A DNA stretch of 64,000 nt from Hydractinia symbiolongicarpus. Its lineage: Eukaryota; Cnidaria; Hydrozoa; Anthoathecata; Hydractiniidae. The stretch is taken from NCBI RefSeq assembly GCF_029227915.1, contig NC_079888.1, forward strand, positions 18,456,001 to 18,520,000. Direction: 5' to 3'. Each line of letters starts with the position of its first letter. The stretch's first letter is position 1. Positions 19,468 to 30,562 of the stretch are shown in pieces. Under the pieces are notes generated by a model that worked only from the letters and a program-made list of their open reading frames with translations, made no database searches and was not told where the DNA came from. Position numbers and translations under genes: made by a program.

Positions 19468-21450
19468 GTGTTCAAAGGTCGAGGAGCCTCTTTTCTTGAC
19501 AAAGGTTCATCCTTTAGTAAGAGACTTGTTTCCACAAGTACTGCAACCGAATTTATCTCAGGCAGGGAGGCTAAGCTTTTATATTCAGAATTGGGAGGTT
19601 CTGACTCAGGATCCAGAGATTCTTTAATGGGTCCAAGGGTACCAAGTGCCTTTTCTGTCAGTTCCTCAACAAACTCATCCTCCTCGTCCTCCCAAGTTAA
19701 CAGCAGAGGAGGAGACTCTAGTAGAAAAAGAGGTTCAGGAAATGTTAGCCAAAGGGGCCATAAAGAGGGTTGCTTCCCCAGGTCGGAACCAGTTTCTAAG
19801 CTCGCTATTTCTGGTTCCCAAGAAGGATGGGGGTACAGACCGGTCATAAATCTAAAAAAATTGAATCAGAACATTCCATACGAGCACTTCAAGATGGAAA
19901 CCTTGGGTCTGTTGAAGGAGCTCTTGAAGAAAGGGGACTACATGTGCAAAATAGACCTGAAAGATGCTTATTTTTCAGTTCCTCTTCACCAACGCTCTCA
20001 GAAATATGTAAGGTTTCAATGGAGACAAAAGATTTACCAGTTTGTGTGCCTCTGTTTCGGTCTAGGACCTGCTCCAAGAATTTTTTTAAAATTGATGAAG
20101 GTTCCAATAGCAATGTTGAGACGACTAAATGTCCGCCTCATCATTTATCTAGACGATTGTTTAATCCTGGCCGAGACAGCCCAAAAGGCAGAGATGGCAC
20201 GCGACACTTTGATTTTCATTCTTCAACATCTAGGATTCTCAATAAATCTGAAAAAATCCGTGTTACAACCAACACATTTAATTCAATTTCTGGGAGTAGA
20301 GGTGGAATCCGACAATTTGAAACTGGGTTTACCTCGGGAGAAGATGGAAAAAATATTGTCCAAGTGCAAAGGTCTATTGTCTGCATCAAAGGTCTCAGTA
20401 AGGGATCTGATGAAGGTGATAGGTCTTCTTTCTTCATCAGCAGTGGCGGTACTTCCAGCACCCCTGCAATACAGAGCTATGCAAAGACAAACAAATTTTA
20501 GAGCTGTCTGCCAAGGGAAGTTACGACTCTTTGATAACACTGACACAGGACGTGAAAGGGGAGCTCAATTGGTGGTGCCAGAACCTACAGTTGTCAAATG
20601 GGCGGTGTCTGATGTCATGTCCTCCTCAACTCGTAATATCATCGGATGCATCCCTTCAGGGGTGGGGGGCTTACTGCAATGGCAAGAAAACAGGAGGTCA
20701 ATGGTCCGCTTCGGAGAAAAACCTGCATATAAATGTTCTAGAATTGAAAGCGGCAAAACTAGCAATACTTTCATTTCATCGGTTACACCCAGAAGCTCTG
20801 TCCATTCACATTCAGATGGACAACATTGTGGCACTAACCTATCTCAAGAAGATGGGTGGCACTCGAAGCGAACCATTGAACAAAGTGACTCGGGAGATCT
20901 GGAGGTATCTTCTGGACCACCAGATCACGATTACTGTGGAGTACCTCCCAGGAAAGCTCAATGTGGAAGCAGATTTAATGTCACGGAATATGAGAGACTC
21001 AAGCGAATGGATGTTGAATCGGAATGTGTTTCTGGCGCTGTGCAAAGCAAGGGGAACTCCGTGCATAGACCTGTTTGCTTCAAGATTGACTCATCAAGTG
21101 CCCCTGTATTATGCCTGGAAAATAGACCCATACAGCAAGGGACAGGATGCATTTCAGGCATGTTGGAAACATATCCGAGGTTACGCCTTCCCTCCATTTT
21201 GCCTAATAGGAAATGTGTTATGGAAGGTCCAGTACGACTGTGCGACATTAATTGTTATTGATCCAGCCTGGCAAACACAAACCTGGTATCCTCAGTTACT
21301 CCACTTATCTGTACAAAAGCCGATACTTTTACCTCTGAAAAAGGATTTATTGTCAAACCCACAGGGACAAAACCACCCGCTTCTTCAAAATCGAACTCTT
21401 CAGTTAGTGGCTTGGACAGTTTCAGGGGAAGTCTCGAAACAATTGGAATT
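19455..21450 (+). pseudogene. DIRS pol: reverse transcriptase and RNase H, frameshifted
   Basis: The pol frame opens around 19455, has a stop at 19625, and continues through EKEVQEMLAKGAIKRV and FLVPKKDGG. A shift near 19833 moves to the frame reading RPVINLKKLNQNIPYEHFKM, IDLKDAYFSVPLH and the catalytic YLDD (near 20146). A second shift near 20515 leads to RNase H, seen as ISSDASLQGWGAY with the catalytic Asp, VLELKAAKLAI with the Glu, and MDN. The Asp-Glu-Asp RNase H set is intact. Each break is a single-base event or a point stop, so decay is recent to moderate. Confidence 0.9.
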
Positions 21451-22383
21451 TCGCAGAAAGCTTCCAATCTTATCACAGCATCCAGAAGGTCTGGAACAAT
21501 CTCCCATTACCAGTCGGCCTGGAATAAGTGGAGTAGCTGGTGTCGTAGACAACAAGTTGATCCCGTTTGATGTGCTATAAATTTTGTAATCGAATTTTTA
21601 TCTGACTCTTTTCACGAGGGTTTAGAACATAGCACAATTGCTGGGTATAGATCAGCTATTTCTGCTTACCATGAGCCCATAGATGGGGTTGCTGTGGGTA
21701 AACATCCTTTGGTATCTTCTCTTTTGGCAGGTGTTCACAATCAGCGGTTTCCTCAACCTAAATATACTTTCATTTGGGATGTGGAAAGAGTAGTGACATT
21801 TTTGTCATCAATTAGTCTGCAGAACATTTCTGACAAAATGTTAACTTTGAAATTGACAACGCTATTAGCTTTGACTTCCGCTGCTAGGGCTCATGAAGTG
21901 GCCTATTTGGACGTCAGATATTTAGTTAAACACCATTCTGGTTATTCATTTCATTTTGGCAAGCCTACTAAAACAGCCAAGCAACGTAAGCCTCGTCCTC
22001 CCTTGAAGTTTATGCATTTCAAAGAAGATCTTAATTTATGTGTTTGCAATCACATTGATGTTTATCTAGAGAGGAGCTCTCCCTGGAGAGGTGAAAATTT
22101 TCAACTCCTTTTGAGCTTTGTGAAACCTCATAAAGCGGTTAAACCTTGTACAATTTCAAGGTGGATTTTAGAAGTCCTCACTCTATCTGGCATAGATACC
22201 AGTACGTTCAAGGGGCATTCCACTAGATCTGCTTCCTCCTCCAAGGCAGTAGTACAGGGCGTACCTATGACCGAAATATTGAAAAAAGGTCACTGGACTA
22301 CTTCTACAACTTTTGAAAGAAACTATAGAAAGGAGATCCTAGTTGAACCTGAAATATTCGAGTCTGCTGTCTTGACGCTTTGA
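21405..22383 (+). pseudogene. DIRS tyrosine recombinase, one internal stop
   Basis: The frame opens near 21405, overlapping the end of pol in another frame. It reads SRRSGTISHYQSAWNKW, hits a TGA at 21568, and continues to 22383. Catalytic residues can be placed: Arg in SAARAHEV, the HxxR in HSTRSAS, His in GHWTTSTTF and the nucleophile Tyr in NYRKE. The enzyme would join the extrachromosomal DNA to the chromosome. All five key residues survive, and only the point stop obviously disables it. It ends just before the right terminal repeat. Confidence 0.9.
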
Positions 22384-22386
22384 ACA

Positions 22387-22473
22387 GAGGTCCTGAGTAA
22401 TGACTTTCAGCCTCAAGGCCTGAAAGGGCGTTTATCCAGTATTAGATCGGGCGGAGATTTTATGCAATGAAAT
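22387..22473 (-). repeat. Right inverted terminal repeat of the DIRS element
   Basis: Inverted partner of 18322-18408. It abuts directly the first arm of an 82-bp perfect inverted repeat. Confidence 0.9.
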
Positions 22474-22554
22474 TGAGGATTGTGCAAGGGCGCGAAGCGC
22501 CCGCAGTGCAATCCCGATTTTATAAATAAAATCGAAGCCAACGATCTAATACTG
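22473..22554 (+). repeat. Arm 1 of a perfect 82-bp inverted repeat
   Basis: It is the exact reverse complement of 22881-22962. The arm contains AGGGCGCGAAGCGCCC, itself a hairpin, and ends with CGATCTAATACTG, the same end motif as the DIRS terminal repeat. Perfect identity implies recent origin or gene conversion. Confidence 0.95.
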
Positions 22555-22617
22555 CCCACCCACCCAGGCTTCACAGCCACCTCGTCATTTATTTATTTAC
22601 TTTTATTTATATTTCAG

Positions 22618-22673
22618 GCAGAGGTTCTTTTCGTGGTGCATACCGTGGAAATCGTGGTCGCGGCAGTACATAA
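22618..22673 (+). pseudogene. Stranded 3' exon encoding an RGG-rich tail
   Basis: A polypyrimidine tract and TTTCAG acceptor (22616-22617) precede a frame reading GRGSFRGAYRGNRGRGST and a stop at 22671-22673. RGG/RG repeats are typical C-terminal tails of RNA-binding proteins such as GAR1, fibrillarin or LSm relatives. No upstream exon is recognisable nearby. It sits between the two 82-bp arms, so it may be a captured exon rather than part of a live gene. It could also be an unrelated Gly/Arg-rich gag tail, as the DIRS gag also ends in GRG repeats. Confidence 0.4.
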
Positions 22674-22841
22674 TCTGTATACTTTATTTGTGAAAATATA
22701 AACAAACTTTCTTTCATTATGTTCTTTTGCATTCCCATGCCAAAATCAAGTTTCTGAATTGGCTCATAAGCGATTTTATGTTTGTAGTATCAAGTCAACT
22801 CTGATATAAAATAAAATCGAAGGTCCTGCAGTATGTATTCA

Positions 22842-22893
22842 TAATGACTTTCTTACTCAAGGCGTGAAAGGGCGTTTATCCAGTATTAGATCG
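22842..22893 (-). repeat. DIRS-terminal-repeat-like segment with a different outer end
   Basis: It shares TAATGACTTTC, TCAAGG, TGAAAGGGCGTTTATCCAGT and ATTAGATCG with the right terminal repeat at 22390-22450, then continues into the 82-bp arm instead of GGGCGGAG. It therefore belongs to a related but distinct DIRS family. Confidence 0.8.
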
Positions 22894-22962
22894 TTGGCTT
22901 CGATTTTATTTATAAAATCGGGATTGCACTGCGGGCGCTTCGCGCCCTTGCACAATCCTCAA
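22881..22962 (-). repeat. Arm 2 of the perfect 82-bp inverted repeat
   Basis: Exact inverse of 22473-22554. The 326-bp loop between the arms holds the RGG exon. Confidence 0.95.
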
Positions 22963-23625
22963 GTCCCGCGTCCAAACTTGGGCCGGTGTCCATAGTTGGG
23001 TCAGAAAACATTGCCACCACATTTTTCCCTATCCATAGTTACAAGAATTAAAGCAGTTTTCATCTCCGTATTTCAGGCGCTCAAATTGGATGTCTCCAAA
23101 ATCGTTACAACTATATCTAATTTGCCCCTTCTAGTTAATTAGCTGGAAATATGTTTTAATATTTTATTTATTCATCCACTAGTTCCACTGGACTGCTGTC
23201 TCTTTTATTAGAATTGGAAACTTGTAAATAATACACAAAATCGTGTAGCAAAACTGTTTTATTGCGGCTAATGCAAAGTCTAACTGTGTTCTGCATTGGC
23301 GCAACCTATGATACACTTCCTTCTCCTATAGACGGGTTTCCCAATATTCGGTCCTGGGCTTTTGCGCAAACTGGCAGGCAAATCATAAACAAATATGGCG
23401 CACAACTTTATGCGACGTTGTTTATTCCTGCTTCTTAAAAAAGCACGTGGAGAAGATGGCGAGCGAATATTTTGAAAACTTGACGAAGAAAACAAAAAAA
23501 TATGTGATAAAAAACTTATATTAAAAGATGGAAGTAAATCACCCAACCCATGTTCTTTACAAAATTGGGACTGTGATGTTTTTAACCTTCCAAACATGGG
23601 ATGGAGAGATATGGAGCACTATTTA

Positions 23626-23710
23626 GAGTACAACCTCTAGCTTATTTCCAAAGACCTAACAGGTTGAGTTCATCATTGCAGTGGCTAGCCACCTCTTTGT
23701 AAATTATTTC
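23626..23710 (+). repeat. Short interspersed repeat, copy 2 of 3
   Basis: Begins GAGTACAACCTCTAGC and runs through CCTAACAGGTTGAG to GCCACCTC. In direct orientation with 24070-24175 and inverted relative to 1350-1456. Confidence 0.8.
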
Positions 23711-24069
23711 CTCTCTCCCAATGAATTTACTCAAGAGTCTTTGAAAGCGTACAAATCTTTAGAGGCTTATAATTTATTTATTTGTGGGCACGTACAAGAT
23801 GTCTACCACCACATTATTAGTGTTATAGATTTCTGTTTCATAAAATCAGAGATGGTGGAATAAAGTATTTCAATTCATTTATGAAACGACCTCTTCAAGT
23901 TGACCCAGCTAGACATCCAGGGTACTTAGGTTCAGAAATATGGGTCGAAACCTACTTGCCCTTGGTTAAAGTTCTGTTCACCTTTTCAAATGTGTTTTGC
24001 CCTTTATATTTTTTTATTTCTTTAATTTATTCCATGAAAAAGGGAGAATTGGGCTTTTAGAGGCATTTT

Positions 24070-24175
24070 CTCTAGAGGAGTACAACCTCTAGCTTATTTC
24101 CAAAGACCTAACAGGTTAAGTTCATCATTGCGGTGGCTTGCCACCTCACCTGTACCTTACCTGTAAATTATTTTC
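24070..24175 (+). repeat. Short interspersed repeat, copy 3 of 3
   Basis: Carries the same blocks as copy 2, plus the CTCTAGAGGAGTACAACC extension also seen in copy 1. Confidence 0.8.
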
Positions 24176-24576
24176 TTTTCTGCAGATCAGGAGCTTTCGG
24201 AGTTTCAATGAAACATTTGAAACAATCGATTATTTGTGAAACACTTTTGACACGGTCAAATCTTTCTGGTCTAGTGAAGTTTAATTGACCTTCATCTGGG
24301 ACAAAATTAGGCTTATGAAAATACTAGACAGCACTTTGCACCAAGTGATGAATGTACTCGAAGTTAGTTGTGCAGACATTAAACCTGTAAGTCTTGTTCA
24401 GTAAGACCAAGTCTGATTTTCATGGGTGTCAACAGCAGTTGATCTTTAGTAGAGATTTTCGTTTTACGACCGAGTTTAATGGGTGATTTTTTAAATTTAC
24501 ATCTCTTTTTGGCTAAAGTATTTGCTTTGCCCTTCCATGTCCTTTTAAAATGAGGAACTGAAACATTGTGTAAGGT

Positions 24577-24592
24577 GGGGGGGGGGGGGGGG
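24577..24592 (+). repeat. G16 homopolymer
   Basis: Sixteen consecutive G. Its length is uncertain in any sequencing technology. Confidence 0.9.
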
Positions 24593-24957
24593 TTGAACAA
24601 CGGTAGCATCTCAGTAAATTTGCTGCATGTCAGATTTATAAGTAAGCTTTCTACGTTTCAAACGTTCTGAAAACAATCTATTAACTTTCTTGTCTGCATA
24701 TGGGTAGTTTACATTTAAAACTGAATCTGGAAAAAACCTTTGTCAAAATTAGTTGAACAAACTCTTGATTTTAATTTAGGACTCCACAACTTCTTAGATT
24801 TCAGATCCATTAGACTAATTAAATTTTTCCAAGAAATTCTATTCTTTTCATTCTTTACTTGATTAGGGAATTTATATATATATATGCGTATGAACAGTAG
24901 AGTACGACACTGATAATCTAGATATACATTCCAAAACATATGATAAAATCCTATCAT

Positions 24958-25510
24958 ATATCTAAAATAGTATTATCACGTAGCCACGAACGAAAATCAT
25001 CATTAACAGTTCCGGTATTGCCTCGGATATCAATTCTTTGGCATGTCAGTACATGTTGTGGGGTTTGAATTTCACCACAGACGCAATTTGGGCTATCAAC
25101 TAATCCAATTCTATGCATGAAGTTAGCATATCTTCCGTAGCCTGAGCGGATACGATTTAGCAACACCCTATGTCGGCGCTCGAGGTCGTGACCATTAGGC
25201 TTATCCGACGGATCTGGTATGAATTGTTTGAGTCGAAAGTTCGATTCTCGCCACCATGTTTTCCAAGTTGCTGCAGCCCATGATTTTGGAGAACTGGAAT
25301 CGTTTTCAAGGGCTAGTGAGTGCATTCAGGTTGATAGCGGTATTCTACTCTTTATCATGTTGTCCAACAATGGTTGTGTTCTTATGTCGGCAATCATATG
25401 ACCGTCAGAAAGGGTACGTTTGTGGAGTTCAAGAATGTTTCTGTCTCTTCTTATGTCTGCAGGTTCGATTCCACACAGTATCGGTAGAAGTTCTGTCGGT
25501 GTGGCTTAGG
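24958..25510 (-). pseudogene. 3' end of a LINE-type reverse transcriptase ORF
   Basis: The minus strand reads TELLPILCGIEPADIRRDRN, then LSDGHMIADIRTQPLLD, an in-frame stop near 25326, then LLNRIRSGYGRYANFMHRIG, SPNCVCGEIQTPQHVLTC and a tail. The GYGRYANF...CxCG...TPQHVLxC pattern is the C-terminal zinc-knuckle region of Jockey/CR1/RTE-like LINE proteins, downstream of the RT. The RT core itself is missing, as expected for a 5'-truncated LINE insertion. At least one stop is present, so it is dead. The clade cannot be set from this piece. Confidence 0.75.
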
Positions 25511-26730
25511 GAATGTGAATAGTCTAAATAAGATGGAAAAGCGTAAAAATAACCTAAAAATATCCCTGGAGACTTTTTCTACTGTTCAAATTAGCTAGTA
25601 TTAAAAACTAAATTCACCTAAAAGGTTTTTCACATGGACATCAGGAGTGTAGTAAGCCATGTGCAGGACATATCCTCTCTCCATCTATGTAAAGGATATT
25701 CCACATCCGACCACGGTACAATGTATTGACATCACGGAATGTACTAACCAAGTTATACTTATTAATTTATTAATATTTACAAAATGCAAAACACAATCTG
25801 TTCCATGACAGTTTATTTGTTTTGTTGCATCGCTGCTTGGAACAAAGCAAAAATGGTTTGCTTACCTCCCGTTGTTTCAATGATTACGCTTTCAATATGG
25901 GGGTGCATCGATCATCGGAGTTCGTGTAAATGTGTATTATGTCGAAATGACAATAGATGGAAAACGACTGAATAAAAAAACTAATTCTATTCATGTTTTA
26001 TCTTTCAACTTCATAAGTAACCTTCCTATGAATACTTGAGAAAACCAAACATCTCGAAATATTTATAAAAGGACTTGTTTTAAACACAGGCAAATATGTG
26101 CCTGTGTTAAAACTGTGTTAAAAAAACACAGATAAAACTTGATTTTCAACGTTTTTCACTCACAGTTTCAACATATCTCAAAATAGTTCCAATGTTGAAT
26201 AAATGACTTTGTTAAACTTCCTCAGACTCTCATGAGTTGGAAGATATATGAATAAGAAAAATACACAAAACACTTTTTTTAAGTGGTTCTAAAATAAGTT
26301 AACAGACAAAAAATCACTTGAAAACGAGGTTAAGATAACAACAATGTAGCACAATGTAATACGTATTGAAGTTAGACACTCTAGCCAGATACTAGAATTC
26401 AATGTTCATTTTTCACGTTAGAAATATATTAAAGCATAAGGAAATATTATTCAATATTATGTAGAAGAAGTTTTAGTAAAAAATAGCTTATACTTATAAA
26501 TCTTTAATCTGTCTTTCCGACATAATTTTTAATTTTTTCAATTTGCATTTAAACCTAACATAACAAGTTCGTATCAACCATATCAATGTTTAATTGAGTC
26601 GTATGAGTTAATTTGGCCCTTAAAACGTACAAAAGTACATCAGCTGCTAATTGGACAGTAAATCAAAGTGAAATAAAGCGTCATTTTGACACTTTAGCTA
26701 AATGATATCTCTCAATTATATCAAAAGTGT
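25511..26730. other. AT-rich DNA, no gene recognised
   Basis: I found no supported coding sequence. 26080-26150 has short repeated AAACACAG and GTGTTAAA motifs only. Confidence 0.5.
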
Positions 26731-27310
26731 TTAAAACTCGCTCTTCTGGGGCTTGTAAGAAGGCTCTTTGTTTGATGAAGGCTCGAATATTCTTTTTAAG
26801 CCTCTTTCCAGGAGTGTTTTGAGCTGGTTCTCCTTTCTTGGCTTCTCAAGCCTTTCGCAGAAAGAGGAATTACACAACCATTCACAATCCTCTCCCACTT
26901 CCGTAGCTAAGGCTATGTACTCTTTCGACAACGAAGGCTTGATCAGGTCTTGTCTGACCCGATTTAGCATTTGGGAGTCTTACCTGCTAGGTTCATTGCG
27001 TCCTTACATCCTTTAGCGGATCCTTTGTGTCTATGTTGGCCTCACTAGATTTCTCGAGTAACTGATGCGGAGCGCTCGTTTTGTATGTCATGCATCTTGA
27101 CGTCAGTTGACTTGTGAATGTTAGAAGGCATTTTCCAGATTTCGTTGTTCGTTCTTTTGGGAAGTAGGAAGTTGCAGGTCGATGGAATAGCTGTAGTTTC
27201 TAACTCCCTCTTTAGAACATCACCCCGAGGCGTTTTTGCCAAAACACTTTGGCGGCACGTGCCACTAATGGCGTGACATCTGGTCCCGAGGCCTTGCTGT
27301 CTTTTTTGTA
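26731..27310 (-). pseudogene. Gag-like fragment of a tyrosine-recombinase-type retroelement
   Basis: Minus-strand frames encode KASGPDVTPLVARAAKVFWQ, then LPKRTNNEIWKMPSNIHKST and, after frame changes, RVRQDLIKPSLSKEYIALAT. The order of a short helical block, a Pro/Asn-E-I-W block and an R..D.IKPSL.KEY block is what I know from gag-like proteins of cnidarian DIRS/Ngaro-type elements. Zinc knuckles and pol are not visible. At least two shifts are needed, so this is a relic. The assignment rests on recalled family resemblance. Confidence 0.5.
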
Positions 27311-28370
27311 GTCAATAGTTGACTGTTGCCAGTACTCTTGTGCTAGCTCTCTGGTACCCTTTTTGCGCGTGGATCTAAACCACAGGTTTAAACCAGTTAT
27401 GGATATTCTTTCTCCCTCTTGTTGAGTACCTGATTTGTTAGCGAGAGTTCTATCTGGAACATTGGGGCTAGAATTAAGACTAGACTGGGTCCCTCTGGGA
27501 CATTAGGGTCTGTCAAGTGACTAAGTTTTGCCATGTGAGTGTGCATGCTGTCTAGTGTGTCATGTATCAGACTTAGGTCAGCCTTGTGGCGCTCGGGTGC
27601 GATTGATAGGACTTAGTCCACGATACCTGTGCAGGTGACTGGAATAGGAACAGGATTTTCGGGATCCTGTAGTGTTAGCTTGTGGTCACCATTTGTGCTG
27701 TGCTGTGGGAACCTGGGAACAAGCTTTGGTAAGAACGAGGACGCTGGCAGACTAATCAAGGGTGTTTTTAAGTTACGTCCCTCCCTACCAAAGCAAACTG
27801 TGATATATGACCCTTATGTGATATTAAACTACATGGCAACCTTGCTTGGTAATAAAGCCTAGAGTTAGAGTTACTAACAAAAAAACTAGCCACCTTGTGC
27901 CTACTGAGTGGCCAGAAAGCCCAGACAAAAGGTGCCCTAAAGGTTAACTTTTGCCATAAGCAATTTTCATGGAACCGCACAGTGCACAATGATTTTCGTT
28001 ACAATATTTTTTTTTATAAACACATCCAATTTGGTTGCCTTGCGTATGTTATTACTGCATGAAAAACGGTACACGAGCGCACGCGAGTTTATAACACTCA
28101 AGATAAGGGATCTTTTTCTGGTACACCTGACGATTTTGTTAATTTGAAGGGTGTCTGGTATCTGTGGAGCAGAAAAAACACTTCTTCTTTCTGTGGCAAA
28201 TAATGTGTAATGATGCCCTTGATACTATGTATTATAAATACTGAAATTCACGTGCTTCTATCTCTAACGTGATCTCTCTCTGACTCTCATATTTACTTTA
28301 CGTATAATATACATTGTCTCGATTGTTCAACTATACAATATTTTCCCCTTACTTATTCAAATACTAGGGG
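27311..28370. other. No recognised gene
   Basis: Short frames only. The part 27311-27640 may be the continuation of the gag-like relic, but I cannot support it. Confidence 0.4.
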
Positions 28371-29215
28371 TCATCATGGTAATATCTTGGTTTATTACAT
28401 ATTCGTCTTGGGTACGTTTTTCGTTGGTTTTGATTGTTGTTGGGGATCATATTTTCGTTTTGATCGTTTTGATTCGTATCATTGTCTATTATGTCATCAT
28501 CGTCACTGGTATCGTCATCTTCATGGTTAAATATAGTTTGATTTTCTTTGGATACAAATTTGAAATGTTAAATATTTCTGGTGATAGAATGATTAGGACA
28601 AGACACAGCGATCATGGTTCCTTTAATTGAAGTTACTTGATAAGGATGGTAGTTGTAATAAGCAGATAGTTTAATAAGTTTTGGTTGTTTTACTATGATA
28701 TAATTACCCACTGAAATATTATGTGTTTTAGCGTGAGAACAGGTATCTATCTAATGCTTACTTTTCTGCTTTCCTATCAAATCATTACTTTTTAAGTTGT
28801 CTATTAGTTTATTTTGTATAGGCTGATGTGAACTTGGAAATTTAAGGCGTGGTTTACGTTGTAATGAAACTTCAGCTGGACTTGTTTTGGTTGCCATATG
28901 AGGTGTGTTTCGTTATTGTTGCAGAAATCTGTTTAATGCTATCCTCTAGGAAGTTTGTTCTACTTGTGTTGCTCGCAGTCTTTTAAGTTGCGCATAAAGT
29001 TTTCAACAACTGCATTCGCTTTTGGGTGCCAAGGGGGAAATGGATAATGTCCATATAAGAGAGGATGGTCCCCCACCCTCAACGTATTTGAACAAACCTT
29101 TTGACATAAAGGAAAACATCTCCTTCGTGGAAAAAGGGAACCAATTTCGCGATTTGATAACTGCCGTGGTACGAAAACCAGTCGCAGAAATGACACCAAA
29201 TTCATTTTCGGGGAG
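28371..29215 (-). pseudogene. Gypsy-type integrase C-terminal fragment
   Basis: On the minus strand the frames read FPPWHPKANAVVENFMRNLK, the PxHPQxNGxVERxxRxLK block around the catalytic Glu of LTR-retrotransposon integrase. Then RNTPHMATKTSPAEVSLQRK (the usual PHxxTGxSPAELLFGR) and YYNYHPYQVTSIKGTMIAVS, an SH3-like tail, follow. The frame shifts once near 28985 and has stops. The rest of pol is absent. It ends head-to-head with the plus-strand gag fragment that begins at about 29216. Confidence 0.75.
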
Positions 29216-30440
29216 TGATAGGATAAGGTGGTAGATTATCTGGAAAATTTTGAGATGGTAACACATTATAATGGGTGGGATCCTGAAAAGAGACTGCAGG
29301 CGTTGCCCCTCTTTTTAAGAAGCTCTGCACGGATCTTCTACAACGGATTGAACACGCGTACCAAGGCAGATTAGGAAGTTGTAGCGCTTAAGAAGCAATA
29401 CAATTCAAAGGACAAACAATAGACCACCAGGTCCAGACTATAGAGCTTTCGGCAGGAAGGACCCATGGCTGACTACATTGATAGTTAGAAAGACTAAATC
29501 ATCAAATGGTAGTCACAGAGGACACAAAACTCCATCTCTTTATAAAAGGTCTAAAACTGAGACTCAGAAATAGCCTTAGGCTTCAGCAACCGCAACAGTA
29601 CGATGCGGCGGTCAGCTTCGCAAAATTAAAGGAGGCCACGTCCGAGGATACATTCCACTTTGAAGGAGATCTACAACGGTTAGAATAAAGGCTGTTAGTG
29701 CGTTTAGACCTGCTTGCCAAAGCTGCGAGACCAGCGCCCCAACAAACTGTAAATGCCGTTGATGGTATCGACCCGGTAGGCACCTCCCGAAAAATAGCGT
29801 GTCTGTGTGAGGAGGTAAATAGGCTAAAGAAAGTTAGGATGGAACCTTTCTTCCCACCAATGTGGACGAGTAGGTCACATGCAGCGGGTTTATCCCGAAA
29901 GGCGAGGATATCCTTCAAGAGGTAGCCCACCACAACGTTTTGGGAATTCTCATTTTGGCACCCTATCAAAATCGTTACGAAGGGCCACCCTTTGAGCATA
30001 GGCAATTTCAGTCTATTCATAATAATGCAATGGTTCCACACGACAGTCGTGGGAACCAACCACAACATTACGAACCTTACCCTCCACCACCACACCATAG
30101 ATCGAGTGAGAGAGAACCCAGGGAAGACAGAAGCCTTCATCCACCTACTAACCCACATGAACAGCATAGCTCGCTCTACTATGCTAGGAGGTCCAACATC
30201 CCACAGAACCGTCAAGCTAGACCCGTGAATCCTGATCCATTCTCCGAGGATCCTTTTATTCGAGGTAAAGTAAACGACATGCAGTCGCCAATGCTAATAG
30301 ATTCGGGCGCATCTGTCATATTAATAGACTTGGATTTCTATAGTAACAATGGCTTTCCACAATGGAAGGTCAATTGTTACGTGGGATCTGGGTTGATAAG
30401 TGTAACGGATCTCCATTGTCGATTCACGGCGACGTGCTTG
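29216..30440 (+). pseudogene. Gypsy-type gag and protease fragment
   Basis: The plus strand encodes VVDYLENFEMVTHYNGWDPE and LFLRSSARIFYNGL, a Retrotrans_gag-like capsid core. After stops it reads KLHLFIKGLKLRLRNSLRL. At 30290-30400 it reaches MLIDSGASVILIDLDFY, the DSG(A/T) active site of a retropepsin (Asp near 30299). Multiple stops and shifts interrupt the frame. No RT follows, since the homology stops near 30440. The integrase piece upstream is on the other strand, so the two are not one intact element. Confidence 0.7.
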
Positions 30441-30533
30441 TCGACTTTAACCCTATTATACCTGAGCTTTTTTGGCCCTTGTAACCACTGGGGGGACAAA
30501 AATATGTGTTTCACATGAAAAAAGTAATTTTAA

Positions 30534-30562
30534 TGACGTCATTTGGATAAAAGATGACGTCA
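30534..30562. promoter_or_regulatory. Two CRE/ATF sites exactly 21 bp apart
   Basis: TGACGTCA at 30534-30541 and 30555-30562, each followed by TTT. The palindrome is the canonical CREB/ATF site. The 21-bp spacing puts both on the same DNA face. No gene start is evident nearby, so function is unproven. Confidence 0.4.

Larger units (their letters stand above)
18322..22473 (+). mobile_element. DIRS-like tyrosine-recombinase retrotransposon, mutated
   Basis: The order is inverted terminal repeat, gag-like ORF, RT, RNase H, tyrosine recombinase, inverted terminal repeat. This is the DIRS plan: such elements integrate by recombination without target duplications. Both termini are present, about 87 bp each. 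I count six inactivating lesions: stops near 19076, 19625 and 21568, and frameshifts near 19263, 19833 and 20515. The copy is structurally complete but not functional. Confidence 0.9.
22963..24957. other. Region without a recognised gene, with two direct copies of a short repeat and a G16 run
   Basis: Open frames here are short and unrecognised. It contains repeat copies at 23626 and 24070 and the poly-G at 24577-24592. Confidence 0.5.

Noticed and set aside
19380-19847. Minus-strand 155-codon frame in the DIRS element
   Set aside because: Antisense to the pol start; low complexity Leu/Pro/Glu, no family resemblance.
25462-25472. GGTTCGATTCC resembling a tRNA B box, with another GTTCGATTC near 25241
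   Set aside because: No A box, cloverleaf or terminator at the right distance. Both lie within the minus-strand LINE coding fragment.
26768-27016. Plus-strand Ser-rich 82-codon frame
   Set aside because: Antisense of the gag-like relic.
28376-28630. Plus-strand Val/Ile-rich frame that looks like a membrane protein
   Set aside because: It is the complement of the integrase tail rich in Asp/Asn codons, so the hydrophobicity is an artefact.
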